From contig JAOYTL010000002.1 of the NCBI GenBank assembly GCA_025846845.1, positions 475,348 to 539,347 on the forward strand: a stretch of DNA of 64,000 bases. The letters run 5' to 3'. Made by a program: the position numbers and the translations under genes. The notes beneath the pieces were generated by a model. It had not been told where the DNA came from. It saw only the letters and a list, made by a program, of their open reading frames with translations, and did no database searches. Shown here piece after piece: positions 17,283 through 25,561 of the stretch (position 1 is its first letter; each line of letters opens with the position of its first letter). Source of the DNA: Alloboseaceae bacterium BT-24-1 (GTDB taxonomy: Bacteria; Pseudomonadota; Alphaproteobacteria; Rhizobiales; Beijerinckiaceae).

Positions 17283-17990
17283 ATGGTCGAGCTTGTGCGC
17301 GCGGATGTTTCGGATGCTGGAGCCAAGCGCGGCTCGCTGGTCGACGAGGCCTATGCCGCGCTGAAGCAGGCGATCCGCGACACTGTCTTTCCTCCCGGCT
17401 ACCAGGGCTCGGAGCAGGAAATCGCGGTCCGGCTCGGCATGAGCCGTACGCCGGTGCACGAGGCGATCATCCGCTTGCAGGAGGACGGGCTGGTCCGCGT
17501 CCTCTCCAAGCGCGGCGTGCTGATCTGCCCGCTGGCGCCGCAGGACATCCGCGAGATCTACGAGGTCGTCATCGCGGTGGAATCGATGGCGGCGGAGCTG
17601 CTCGCGGCCTTGCCCGACGCTGCTCGCACAGCTGTTGCCGACGAGCTCGAGGCGGCGACAGCCGCCATGGGTGAAGCGCTGGCGCGCGACGACCTGCCGG
17701 GCTGGGCTGAGGCCGACGAACTCTTCCATCGCCTGCTGGTCGAGGGCTGCGGCAATGGCCGTCTGCGCCGCATCGCCCAGACGGTGACCGACCAGGCCCA
17801 TCGCGCCCGCATGCTGACGCTGAAGCTGCGAGCACGACCGGCCGGTTCGGCGCAAGCGCATCGCTTGATCATCGCGGCCGTGCGGGCCGGCGATGCCGGT
17901 GAGGCGCATCGCTGCGCCCGGGCGCATCGCGTCGACGCGCGCGACGAGATCGTACCCCTGATCGAGCATATCGGCCTGCGCCAGCTCTGA
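17283..17990 (+). CDS. GntR-family (FCD domain) transcriptional regulator
   Basis: A 235-residue regulator. ATG 17283 is preferred because GGAGGGG lies just upstream; an in-frame start at 17205 would read through the operator-like repeats. The N-terminal winged helix includes GSEQEIAVRLGMSRTPVHEAIIRLQEDGLVRVLSKRGVLI. The C-terminal helical FCD domain (from about residue 90) binds a small organic acid and metal. It is divergent from the Bug/dehydrogenase genes and probably represses them. Confidence 0.9.
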   Translation: MVELVRADVSDAGAKRGSLVDEAYAALKQAIRDTVFPPGYQGSEQEIAVRLGMSRTPVHEAIIRLQEDGLVRVLSKRGVLICPLAPQDIREIYEVVIAVESMAAELLAALPDAARTAVADELEAATAAMGEALARDDLPGWAEADELFHRLLVEGCGNGRLRRIAQTVTDQAHRARMLTLKLRARPAGSAQAHRLIIAAVRAGDAGEAHRCARAHRVDARDEIVPLIEHIGLRQL

Positions 17991-18034
17991 TCGTTCAGCA
18001 GCACGGCGGCCGTCGGAACATCGCACGTTTCCTT

Positions 18035-18058
18035 ATTCAATCAATCGATTGATTGAAT
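18035..18058. promoter_or_regulatory. 24-bp perfect palindromic operator for the TetR/CecR regulator
   Basis: ATTCAATCAATC followed by GATTGATTGAAT is a perfect 24-bp inverted repeat ending 27 bp before the regulator's ATG. Inside it, TCAATCAATC is itself a tandem repeat. This is the expected autoregulatory operator of the downstream TetR-type gene and its export operon. Confidence 0.8.
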
Positions 18059-18085
18059 TATGAGCCTATGCTATTGGCTCTCGCC

Positions 18086-18748
18086 ATGGCACGCACATCC
18101 ATCCTCAAGGACGCCGAGGGCACGCGGCAGGCGCTGATCCGGGCCGGGCTCGACCTGTTCGGCCGCAACGGCTTCGATGCGACCTCGACGCGCGAGATCG
18201 CCCAGGCGGCGAAGGTCAACAGCGCGGGCATCGCCTATCATTTCGGCGGCAAGGACGGGCTGCGGCAGGCCTGTGCCGAGGCGATCATCGCCCGGATGCA
18301 GGCGGTGCTGATGGGCGGGGCGCCGGCTGCCCCGATTGCGGCCGATCGCGACATCGCAACCGAACATCTGCTCGCGTTGATCGACCGCATGATCGCCTTC
18401 CTGACGACGGCGCCGGAGAGCGAGATGATCGCCCGCTTCGTCGTGCGCGAGATGTTCACGCCGAGCCCGGCCTTCGACACGATCTATGGCGGGCTGTTCG
18501 AGCCGGTGCATCGGCGGATCTGCCAGGTCTGGGCGGCGGCAACCGGCATGGAACCGGAGGCGCCGGCGACGCGGCTCGCCGTCTTCGCTGCGATCGGCCA
18601 GCTCGTCTATTTCCGCATCGCGCGACCGGCGGTCACCCGGCGCATGGGCTGGGACGGGATCGGTCCCGATCAAGCGCACGCGATCGCTGAAACGATCAGG
18701 CGCTCGGTCCGCGCCAGCATTCTCGCCTGCAGGGGAGAGGCATCGTGA
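18086..18748 (+). CDS. cecR: TetR-family regulator, CecR-like
   Basis: A 220-residue TetR protein. The helix-turn-helix (FGRNGFDATSTREIAQAAKVNSAGIAYHFGGKDGLRQACAEAII) is followed by a CecR-type C-terminal domain (FLTTAPESEMIARFVVREMFTPSPAFDTIYGGLF). In E. coli, CecR (YbiH) controls the ybhGFSR exporter, and the same order regulator-HlyD-ATPase-permease is seen here. The start ATG 18086 lies 27 bp after the operator; an upstream in-frame start at 18053 falls inside the operator. Its stop overlaps the next gene by 4 bp. Confidence 0.85.
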   Translation: MARTSILKDAEGTRQALIRAGLDLFGRNGFDATSTREIAQAAKVNSAGIAYHFGGKDGLRQACAEAIIARMQAVLMGGAPAAPIAADRDIATEHLLALIDRMIAFLTTAPESEMIARFVVREMFTPSPAFDTIYGGLFEPVHRRICQVWAAATGMEPEAPATRLAVFAAIGQLVYFRIARPAVTRRMGWDGIGPDQAHAIAETIRRSVRASILACRGEAS

Positions 18749-19701
18749 TCCTCGACTTCATCTGTTCCTTTGCCATCGCCGCCTCGCTCGGCGTCTGCGC
18801 GCCGCCCTCGACCCGCGTCGTCGGCTATGTCGAGGGCGAGTATGTCCGGATCGGGCCGATCGACACGGCGCGGATCGAGACCGTCGCGGTCCGGCGCGGT
18901 GAGCGTGTCACGCCCGGCGCGCTGCTCGCCGAATTGCAGGCGGACGATGCCCGCAACGCCGTGGCCGAAAGCGAAGCCCGTTTGGTCCAGGCGCAGGCGC
19001 AGCTCGCCAACCTGCTCAGCGGCAAGCGGCCGGAGGAGATCGCCGTGATCGAGGCGACCGCAGTTTCAGCCAAGGCGCAGGAGCGCGAGGCCGAGCGGGC
19101 GCTGGAGCGCCGGCAGGATCTCTTCCGCCGCGGAGTCTCGACACAGGCCGATCTCGACCAGGCCCAGACGGCACGCGATGTCGCGACCTCGCGGGTGCGC
19201 GAGACCATCGCCAATCTGAACGTCGCCCGGCTGGCGGCGCGCGAGGAGGAGATCAAAGCGGCGCGCAATCAGGTGGCGCAGGCGCAGGCCGCGCTCGACC
19301 AGGCCAAATGGCGGCTCGGCCAGCGCAGACTGATGGCGCCGGCGGCCGGGATCGTCACCGATCTGGTGCGCCATCCCGGCGAGCTCGCCGGGCCATCGGC
19401 GCCGGCGCTGACCATCTTGCCCGACGGCGCGGTCAAGCTGATGCTCTATGTGCCGGAGGCGCTGCTCTTCGGCACCACCGTCGGCACGCGGCTCGATGTG
19501 CGCTGCTCCGGTTGCCCGCAGGGGCTTTCGGCGACCGTCTCCTATGTCTCGCAAGAGCCGGAATTCACCCCACCGGTGATCTATTCGGCGGAGACGCGCC
19601 AGAAGCTGGTCTATCTGGTCGAGGCGCGGCCTGAGGGTGGGTCGGCGACGCGGCTCCAGCCCGGCCAGATCATCGACGTCATGCTGTGGGGGCGGCGGTG
19701 A
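18745..19701 (+). CDS. HlyD-family periplasmic adaptor (YbhG-like)
   Basis: A 318-residue membrane-fusion protein with an N-terminal signal/anchor. Half-lipoyl motifs (RIETVAVRRGERVTPGALLAELQADD and LMAPAAGIVTDLVRHPGELAG) flank a long alpha-hairpin rich in Ala/Gln/Glu repeats (about residues 70-185). It should link the inner-membrane ABC-2 pump to an outer-membrane channel such as TolC. ATGA-type 4-bp overlaps with both neighbours show translational coupling. The efflux substrate is unknown; E. coli relatives affect chloramphenicol and cefoperazone sensitivity. Confidence 0.88.
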   Translation: MILDFICSFAIAASLGVCAPPSTRVVGYVEGEYVRIGPIDTARIETVAVRRGERVTPGALLAELQADDARNAVAESEARLVQAQAQLANLLSGKRPEEIAVIEATAVSAKAQEREAERALERRQDLFRRGVSTQADLDQAQTARDVATSRVRETIANLNVARLAAREEEIKAARNQVAQAQAALDQAKWRLGQRRLMAPAAGIVTDLVRHPGELAGPSAPALTILPDGAVKLMLYVPEALLFGTTVGTRLDVRCSGCPQGLSATVSYVSQEPEFTPPVIYSAETRQKLVYLVEARPEGGSATRLQPGQIIDVMLWGRR

Positions 19702-20630
19702 ACGACGGCGACGTCATCGATGTGCGCGGGATGACCAAGCGCTTCGGCAAGCGTACCGTCGTCGACAATGTCGATCTGACCGTCAGGCAGGGCGAGATCG
19801 TCGGCTTCCTCGGGCCCAACGGCTCCGGCAAGACCACGACGATCCGGCTGATCTGCGGGCTGCTCACGCCCGATGCCGGCCAGGGCACAGTGCTCGGGCT
19901 CGATGTCCGGACCCAGAGTGCGCAGATCAAGCTCCAGGTCGGCTACATGACCCAGAAGTTCTCGTTCTACGAGGATTTGACGATCGAGGAGAACCTGACT
20001 TTCGTCGCCCGGCTCTACGCGCTGAAGCCGGTGGACGAGGCGGTGGTGCGCACACTCGACAATCTCGGCCTGACCTCGCGCAAGGACCAGCTCGCCGGCA
20101 CGCTCTCGGGCGGCTGGAAGCAGCGGCTCGCGCTCGCCGCCTGCATTATGCACCAGCCCAGACTGCTTTTGCTCGACGAGCCGACCGCCGGCGTCGACCC
20201 CAAGGCGCGGCGCGAATTCTGGGACGAGATCCACCGGCTCGCCGGCGACGGGCTGACCGTGCTGGTCTCGACCCATTACATGGACGAGGCCGAGCGCTGC
20301 CATCGCATCGGCTACATCGCCTATGGCAGGATGCTGGCGACCGGGACTGTCGACGAGGTGGTGAAGGGCTCGGGCCTCTCGACCTTTGTCGTGCATGGCG
20401 CGCTGAAGCCGGCCGAGATCGCGGAGCTGGCGAAGACCGATGGCGTCGAGCAGGTCGCTCCTTTCGGGACGACTCTGCATGTCGTCGGCACCGACAAGGT
20501 CAAGCTCGAACAGGCTTTGGCGCATCTGAAGGATCGACCGGGCATCAGCATCGAGCCGGACGCAACCAGCCTGGAGGACGTCTTCATCCAGTTCATGGCG
20601 AAAGCCCAGGCGGAAGGGAGGGCGGCATGA
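19698..20630 (+). CDS. ABC exporter ATP-binding protein (YbhF-like, single domain)
   Basis: A 310-residue ATPase. It has Walker A GPNGSGKTTT (about residue 41), the signature LSGGWKQRLALA (about 138), Walker B LLLLDEPTAGVD (about 157) and the switch His in STHYMDEAE (about 193). GTG 19698 is chosen since it gives a 4-bp GTGA overlap with the HlyD stop; GTG 19686 is possible. E. coli YbhF carries two such domains in one chain, while this protein has one, so it likely works as a homodimer. Confidence 0.92.
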   Translation: MNDGDVIDVRGMTKRFGKRTVVDNVDLTVRQGEIVGFLGPNGSGKTTTIRLICGLLTPDAGQGTVLGLDVRTQSAQIKLQVGYMTQKFSFYEDLTIEENLTFVARLYALKPVDEAVVRTLDNLGLTSRKDQLAGTLSGGWKQRLALAACIMHQPRLLLLDEPTAGVDPKARREFWDEIHRLAGDGLTVLVSTHYMDEAERCHRIGYIAYGRMLATGTVDEVVKGSGLSTFVVHGALKPAEIAELAKTDGVEQVAPFGTTLHVVGTDKVKLEQALAHLKDRPGISIEPDATSLEDVFIQFMAKAQAEGRAA

Positions 20631-21778
20631 GCGCGATGGCTATGGCGGCCCGCCTCTCGCCCGGCCGGCTCGGCGCCGTGCTGGCCAAGGAGTTCGTGCA
20701 GATGCGGCGCGACCGCATCACCTTCGCGATGATGCTGGTGGTGCCGATCGTCCAGCTGCTGCTGTTCGGTTATGCGATCAACAACGATCCCAAGGGCTTG
20801 CCGGCGGCGGTTCTCGCTTTGGGGCAGGATCGCTATACCCGTTCCGTCGTCGCGGCGCTCGAAGTCTCCGGCTATTATCGCTTCGGCAAGCGGCCGGAGA
20901 GCGCGGCCGAGGCCGAGAGCCTGATGGCGCGCGGGGCGATCTCCTTCCTCGTCACTATTCCCAGCGATTTCGGCATGCGCGTCGAACGCGGCGACGAGCC
21001 GCGCATTCTGGTCGAGGCCGATGCGACCGATCCAGCCGCTTCCAGCAATGCGGTCGGCGCGCTGCAAACCATCGCCAGCCGAGCGCTGACACGGGCGCTC
21101 GGCACCGAGGAGCTGCAGCGCGAGCAGAGCGAGAGCGCGCTCTCCTTCGTGGTGCACCGGCGCTACAACCCGGAGGGGATCACCCAGTACAACATCGTGC
21201 CCGGCCTGCTCGGCGTCATCCTGCAGATGACCATGGTGATGATGACGGCGATGGCGCTGACCCGCGAAATCGAGCGCGGCACCATGGAGAACCTGCTCGC
21301 CATGCCGGCGACGCCGGGCGAGATCATGCTTGGCAAGGTCTTGCCCTATCTCGCGGTCGGCAGCGTCCAAGTCGCGGTGGTTCTTAGCGCGGCAAAGTTG
21401 CTCTTCGGCGTGCCCTTCCTCGGCAGCCTCGGACTGCTGCTGACCTGCGTCACCATCTTCGTGCTGGCGCTGGTGCTGCTCGGCTACACGATCTCGACCA
21501 TGGCGCGCACGCAGCTCCAGGCGATGCAATTGACCTTCTTCTTCTTCCTGCCCTCGCTGCTTCTATCGGGCTTCATGTTCCCCTATGCCGGCATGCCGCT
21601 CTGGGCGCAGTGGCTCGGCGAGATCTTCCCGCTGACGCATTTCCTGCGCGTCGTGCGCGCGATCATGCTGAAGGGCGCCGGCCTCGACGATATCGGCCTC
21701 GAGGTGTTCTACCTCTCCGTCTTCGTGCCGCTCTATGCCGGCATCGCGCTGCTGCGGTTCAGGAGCACGCTGGATTAG
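20627..21778 (+). CDS. ABC-2 type permease (YbhS/YbhR-like)
   Basis: A 383-residue permease. It has one N-terminal membrane helix after a conserved amphipathic segment (LAKEFVQMRRDRITFAMMLVVPIVQLLLFGYAI), a large extracytoplasmic domain (about residues 50-190) and five C-terminal helices. ALTREIERGTMENLLAMPATPGEIMLGKVLPY is the ABC-2 signature. E. coli uses two permeases (YbhS, YbhR); only one exists here, so a homodimer is expected. The ATG overlaps the ATPase stop by 4 bp. The gene ends 4 bp into the convergent unknown gene. Confidence 0.93.
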   Translation: MSAMAMAARLSPGRLGAVLAKEFVQMRRDRITFAMMLVVPIVQLLLFGYAINNDPKGLPAAVLALGQDRYTRSVVAALEVSGYYRFGKRPESAAEAESLMARGAISFLVTIPSDFGMRVERGDEPRILVEADATDPAASSNAVGALQTIASRALTRALGTEELQREQSESALSFVVHRRYNPEGITQYNIVPGLLGVILQMTMVMMTAMALTREIERGTMENLLAMPATPGEIMLGKVLPYLAVGSVQVAVVLSAAKLLFGVPFLGSLGLLLTCVTIFVLALVLLGYTISTMARTQLQAMQLTFFFFLPSLLLSGFMFPYAGMPLWAQWLGEIFPLTHFLRVVRAIMLKGAGLDDIGLEVFYLSVFVPLYAGIALLRFRSTLD

Positions 21779-22758
21779 GGGCCTTGATCTTCAGATCGAG
21801 GTGCGCCGTTCGCGCCAAGTAGTGTGATCTCAGGTTGCCAGTCTTCGGGGAGCTCTGGTGGACTGACAGAGGGCAAGTCGAGGCGGATGAACGAGTTGAG
21901 GATAGATTGGTAGGTTTCCGTGTCACGCGCCCAGTGAACGGCACCATCGAAATTTTGGGCAAGCCAATGAGTCAGGTTCAATGATGAGCGGAGGTTAATT
22001 CCAACCGGGCTGTCCACTTGCACGATCGCTATTCTGTCGCCTCCCACCCATCGGATAATATCGGCCGGAAAATCATGAGCATAATCGCGTCGGCCATTCC
22101 AAACAGCGGCTCTCAGTTCCTTACCAGCTGGTGTTACAATCCGAAAAATCCAAGGCGCTTCTTCTTGGGCTATTGTCCCAGCTGCATAGAATTTCGGTGG
22201 CGGAGGACGATTGAGTATCTCTGCTTTCTTATCGCGAATAGCTTGGCGTTGGGCTGGCGTTAGCCGCTTGAGCTCAACCCCTTTTGGATCAAATTGGCGA
22301 ACTCGGCTGGAGTACGAAATCTCTGCTGTGCCGGCATCGTAGACGTCGGAATCAGGGAAAACGAAAAGCAGAATCTTTCCCGTGAACGTACTCAGATGCC
22401 TCAGCACGATATCCCAAGCGATATCTTCATGCTTGACGGGCACGACATGAAGTGGCGCCGCCGGGGCTTCCATCTTCAAGCGTTCGATCACCGCGATACC
22501 GATGGCGCTGAAGCGATGGCCGTCGCCTAGGCAGAATCCGACCTGGAATGTTCGCTGGCCGACTTCAGCACGAAATGCGCGCAGAATAATCTGCGCGTCG
22601 TCAGGAAATTCATCGTTACCGGTCAACTCGCGAATGCGCGCGCCGTTGATTGCCGGCGCCGGCGAAAGCATGTGGAGGTCTATCGTACCAAGAAAACTCT
22701 CAGAGCGCGGCCAGTTCGGCTGGCTTCTCGTTCGGTTTCTTCGTTTGGCCTCTCCCAT
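21775..22758 (-). CDS. Hypothetical protein with MGEAKRR N-terminus
   Basis: A 327-residue soluble-looking protein without signal or membrane segments. It opens with MGEAKRRNR, a short basic N-terminal motif seen on many unrelated bacterial proteins. The centre (residues about 90-150, HVVPVKHEDIAWDIVLRHLSTFTGKILLFVFPDSDVYDAG) looks like an alpha/beta fold. No family was recognised. Base composition is visibly less GC-rich than the neighbours, and it stands next to a toxin-antitoxin pair, which suggests acquired DNA. Its end overlaps the convergent permease stop by 4 bp. Confidence 0.6.
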   Translation of the reverse strand: MGEAKRRNRTRSQPNWPRSESFLGTIDLHMLSPAPAINGARIRELTGNDEFPDDAQIILRAFRAEVGQRTFQVGFCLGDGHRFSAIGIAVIERLKMEAPAAPLHVVPVKHEDIAWDIVLRHLSTFTGKILLFVFPDSDVYDAGTAEISYSSRVRQFDPKGVELKRLTPAQRQAIRDKKAEILNRPPPPKFYAAGTIAQEEAPWIFRIVTPAGKELRAAVWNGRRDYAHDFPADIIRWVGGDRIAIVQVDSPVGINLRSSLNLTHWLAQNFDGAVHWARDTETYQSILNSFIRLDLPSVSPPELPEDWQPEITLLGANGAPRSEDQGP

Positions 22759-22774
22759 TAGGTTCCTCGAGAGT

Positions 22775-23305
22775 TCAACTAAAGGCTGCGATCACGGTTT
22801 CTATGGGAAGGAACAATGTGCGGCCCTCTTCCGGGTAGGCGATAAATTCGGCGCAGCGCATATAGAAGCGTTTCGCATCATCATTCTTGGCATGTACGAG
22901 TACCGCGCCGATGCCGATGCTCTGCGATGCGATCGCGATGCGGCGAAGCGCATCCGACAGGATGTCGGCACCGAGCCCTTGGCCGGCATATCGTCGATCC
23001 ACAGCAAGTCGACCAATTACCGAGACCGGGATAGTGTCCGGTGCGTTGCGCCGGACCTTGCCCGGTACGGCGTTGCGTTCGATTGCTCCGGCTGAGACGC
23101 AAAAGTACGCGATGACGACCTTGCCTTCGCAGACCACATAGGTGCGCGAGAAGCGGCTTTCGTTCTTCAGTGCTCGGTTGCGCAACCAATCATTCAACGC
23201 AGGGTCGCCGCAATCAAAGGTCGAAAGATCATGCTCTACGGTAAGAGGCACAGGAGCTGACAGCCGAGACGCTACCTGCTGTGGTTCGCTCTCTAATTCT
23301 GCCAT
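22775..23305 (-). CDS. tacT: GNAT-family toxin, TacT-like
   Basis: A 176-residue GNAT acetyltransferase. It has LSTFDCGDPALNDWLRNRAL near the N-terminus, the beta4 strand and acetyl-CoA loop VIGRLAVDRRYAGQGLGADIL (about residues 95-115), and the Tyr region AKRFYMRCAEF where TacT toxins keep their catalytic tyrosine. TacT toxins block translation by acetylating the amino group of charged tRNA. It overlaps the upstream antitoxin gene by 13 bp, the standard TacAT arrangement. Confidence 0.87.
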   Translation of the reverse strand: MAELESEPQQVASRLSAPVPLTVEHDLSTFDCGDPALNDWLRNRALKNESRFSRTYVVCEGKVVIAYFCVSAGAIERNAVPGKVRRNAPDTIPVSVIGRLAVDRRYAGQGLGADILSDALRRIAIASQSIGIGAVLVHAKNDDAKRFYMRCAEFIAYPEEGRTLFLPIETVIAAFS

Positions 23306-23628
23306 GCCGGAACCCGGCGGAGCAGCGCTCGCAATTTCGGCCCCGGCGCTGGCGGATTATCGAGGGCATGCATGAAAGCTTCGTAGTAAACGGAATCCAA
23401 GGCGAAGAGGCGTTGGTCCAGCAAGACGTCGATCGCCTCGCGGCGAGCGCTCTCGATCATGAACTCGGTACGAGTCTTCCCAAGGACCGCAGCAGCATCG
23501 TCAATGAGCTGGCGAGTGTGCGTCTCGATACGCAAATTGATGCTGCCCTTGATGTCGGGCGCGAGCGGGCGTTCCGCGATCGAAACGGCGACCGCGTCTT
23601 CAGGCTGCAATTCTCGTATTTTTGACAT
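23293..23628 (-). CDS. tacA: DUF1778 antitoxin, TacA-like
   Basis: A 111-residue antitoxin. The ribbon-helix-helix region SINLRIETHTRQLIDDAAAVLGKTRTEFMIESARREA (about residues 28-64) binds DNA, and the C-terminal tail wraps the GNAT toxin. The start is ATG 23628; an in-frame start at 23730 would read through the promoter and operator. Normally the complex represses its own promoter, consistent with the inverted repeat found just upstream. Confidence 0.85.
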   Translation of the reverse strand: MSKIRELQPEDAVAVSIAERPLAPDIKGSINLRIETHTRQLIDDAAAVLGKTRTEFMIESARREAIDVLLDQRLFALDSVYYEAFMHALDNPPAPGPKLRALLRRVPAWQN

Positions 23629-23644
23629 ACCCGGAAAATGGGCG

Positions 23645-23664
23645 GTTGTAACTACAACGTCAAT
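23645..23664 (-). promoter_or_regulatory. Predicted tacA promoter with overlapping operator
   Basis: On the minus strand, TTGACG (23664-23659) is a good -35. It is followed at once by GTTGTAGTTACAAC (23658-23645), a 6-bp inverted repeat with a 2-bp spacer. A weak -10 (CATTTT) would lie near 23640-23635. A ribbon-helix-helix repressor bound there would sit in the spacer and block transcription. Confidence 0.5.
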
Positions 23665-23773
23665 ACAATTTATCTTGAGGTCGTGCTCCAGCCGCTGCTG
23701 CCGCATCGGCGATCGTGCAGCGCGAGCCAATTAGCTTGCAAAATGATAGTGACTGCGGTAACGAGCCCGGGCC

Positions 23774-24280
23774 ATGCAGCCCAAGCTCGCTCCGCTCACC
23801 GAATGCCCCTGCGCCCGCGCGGTCGAGACCGTCGGCGAGTGGTGGAGCATCCTGATCCTGCGCGATGCGCTGCAGGGGCTGACCCGCTTCGACGAGTTCG
23901 AGCGCAGCCTCGGCATCGCGCCGAACATGCTGACGCGCCGGCTGAAGCATCTCACCGAGAGCGGGCTGTTCGAGCGGCGGCTCTATAGTGAGCGACCCAA
24001 GCGCTACGAGTATATCCTGACCGAGAAGGGCCGGGATTTCTTTCCGGTCGTCGTGGCGCTGATCGGCTATGCCAACCGGCATCTTGCGCCTGAAGGCGCC
24101 TCGCTGCTGCTGGCCGAGCGCGGGACCGGGCGGCCGATCACGCCGATCGTCGTCGATGCGGCGACCTTGCAGCCGGTCACAGCGGAAAGCGCCACCGTCG
24201 TCGCTGGGCCGCGCGCCAGCAACGATTTGCGCGAGCGCCTTGCCGCGCGCCAGGCAGCAACCCATGCCAGATCGAATTAG
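23774..24280 (+). CDS. HxlR-family transcriptional regulator
   Basis: A 168-residue HxlR-type winged-helix protein. CPCARAVETVGEWWSILILRDALQGLTRFDEFERSLGIAPNMLTRRLKHL is the family core, with the conserved cysteine(s) at residues 11 and 13 and the WS-x-L-I-L-R-D signature. A 60-residue C-terminal extension after the helix-turn-helix domain is typical of larger HxlR proteins. It lies 9 bp before a ketoacyl synthase gene on the same strand, so it may be an autoregulator of that pair. Confidence 0.9.
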   Translation: MQPKLAPLTECPCARAVETVGEWWSILILRDALQGLTRFDEFERSLGIAPNMLTRRLKHLTESGLFERRLYSERPKRYEYILTEKGRDFFPVVVALIGYANRHLAPEGASLLLAERGTGRPITPIVVDAATLQPVTAESATVVAGPRASNDLRERLAARQAATHARSN

Positions 24281-24289
24281 GAGCCTGCC

Positions 24290-25555
24290 ATGCGTCGCAT
24301 CGTCGTCACCGGGCTGGGCGTCGTCTCGCCATTGGGCTGCGGGGCCGAACTCGCCTGGCAGCGCCTGCTCGCCGGCCGCTCGGGCCTGCGCCGCCTGCCC
24401 GACGCGATCGCCGAGACCTTGCCGGCCAAGGTCGCAGGCGTCGTCCCGAACAAGGCGGAGGACAATGAGGGCGGCTTCGATCCCGACGTCGCGATCGCGC
24501 CGAAGGATCAGCGCAAGATGGACCGCTTCATCCAGTTCGCGTTGGTCGCCGCCAAGGAGGCGCTGGCCCAGGCCGACTGGCAGCCGCAGGACGAGACGCA
24601 GCGCGAGCGTACCGCGACGGTGATCGCCTCGGGCATCGGCGGTTTCCCGGCGATCGCCGAGGCGGTGCGGATTACCGACCAGCGCGGCGTGCGCCGGCTT
24701 TCGCCTTTCACCGTGCCGTCCTTCCTCGTCAATCTCGCCGCCGGCCATGTCTCGATCGATCGCGGTTTCAAGGGGCCGATCGGCGCGCCGGTCACCGCTT
24801 GCGCCGCCGGCGTGCAGGCGATCGGCGATGCTGCCAGGATGATCCGGGCCGGCGAGGTCGACATCGCGCTCTGCGGCGGCAGCGAGGCCTGCGTCGATCT
24901 CGTCGCGCTCGGAGGCTTTGCCGCGGCGCGCGCGCTCTCGACTGGCTTCAACGACGAGCCGGAGAAGGCTTCGCGTCCCTTCGACCGCGACCGCGACGGT
25001 TTCGTCATGGGCGAGGGCGCCGGGATATTGGTGATCGAGGCGCTGGAGCATGCGCAGGCGCGCGGCGCGACGATCCTGGCCGAACTGACCGGCTATGGCA
25101 CCAGCGCCGACGCCTATCACATCACCTCAGGCCCGGAGGACGGCTCGGGCGCACGCCGGGCGATGGAGACGGCGCTGAAGCAGGCCGGCCTCAAGCCTAG
25201 CGATGTCGCGCACCTCAACGCGCATTCGACCTCGACGCCGGTCGGCGACCGCGGCGAACTGGCCGCGATCAAGGCCGTATTCGGCGAGGAGGGCGGCATC
25301 GCGATCAGCGCGACGAAATCCGCGACTGGCCATCTGCTCGGCGCGGCCGGCGGGTTGGAGGCGGTCTTCACCGTCCTCGCCTTGCGCGACCAGATCGCAC
25401 CGCCGACGCTCAACCTCGAGAACCCGGACGAGGAGGCGGCCGGGCTCGATCTAGTGGCGAGGACGGCCCGGCCGCTCGCGATGGAACATGCCATCTCGAA
25501 CGGCTTCGGCTTCGGCGGCGTCAATGCGAGCGTGGTGTTCAACCGCTGGGGTTGA
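24290..25555 (+). CDS. fabF: Beta-ketoacyl-ACP synthase II (FabF-like)
   Basis: A 421-residue condensing enzyme of normal FabF length. The catalytic Cys lies in PVTACAAGVQAIG (about residue 174), one active-site His in NAHSTSTPVGDRGE (about 311) and the other in KSATGHLLGAAGG (about 347). It elongates acyl-ACP with malonyl-ACP. No acyl-carrier protein or fabG is adjacent, and it is coupled to an HxlR regulator, so it may be a second FabF for a special lipid rather than the housekeeping copy. Confidence 0.9.
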   Translation: MRRIVVTGLGVVSPLGCGAELAWQRLLAGRSGLRRLPDAIAETLPAKVAGVVPNKAEDNEGGFDPDVAIAPKDQRKMDRFIQFALVAAKEALAQADWQPQDETQRERTATVIASGIGGFPAIAEAVRITDQRGVRRLSPFTVPSFLVNLAAGHVSIDRGFKGPIGAPVTACAAGVQAIGDAARMIRAGEVDIALCGGSEACVDLVALGGFAAARALSTGFNDEPEKASRPFDRDRDGFVMGEGAGILVIEALEHAQARGATILAELTGYGTSADAYHITSGPEDGSGARRAMETALKQAGLKPSDVAHLNAHSTSTPVGDRGELAAIKAVFGEEGGIAISATKSATGHLLGAAGGLEAVFTVLALRDQIAPPTLNLENPDEEAAGLDLVARTARPLAMEHAISNGFGFGGVNASVVFNRWG

Positions 25556-25561
25556 GCGCCG

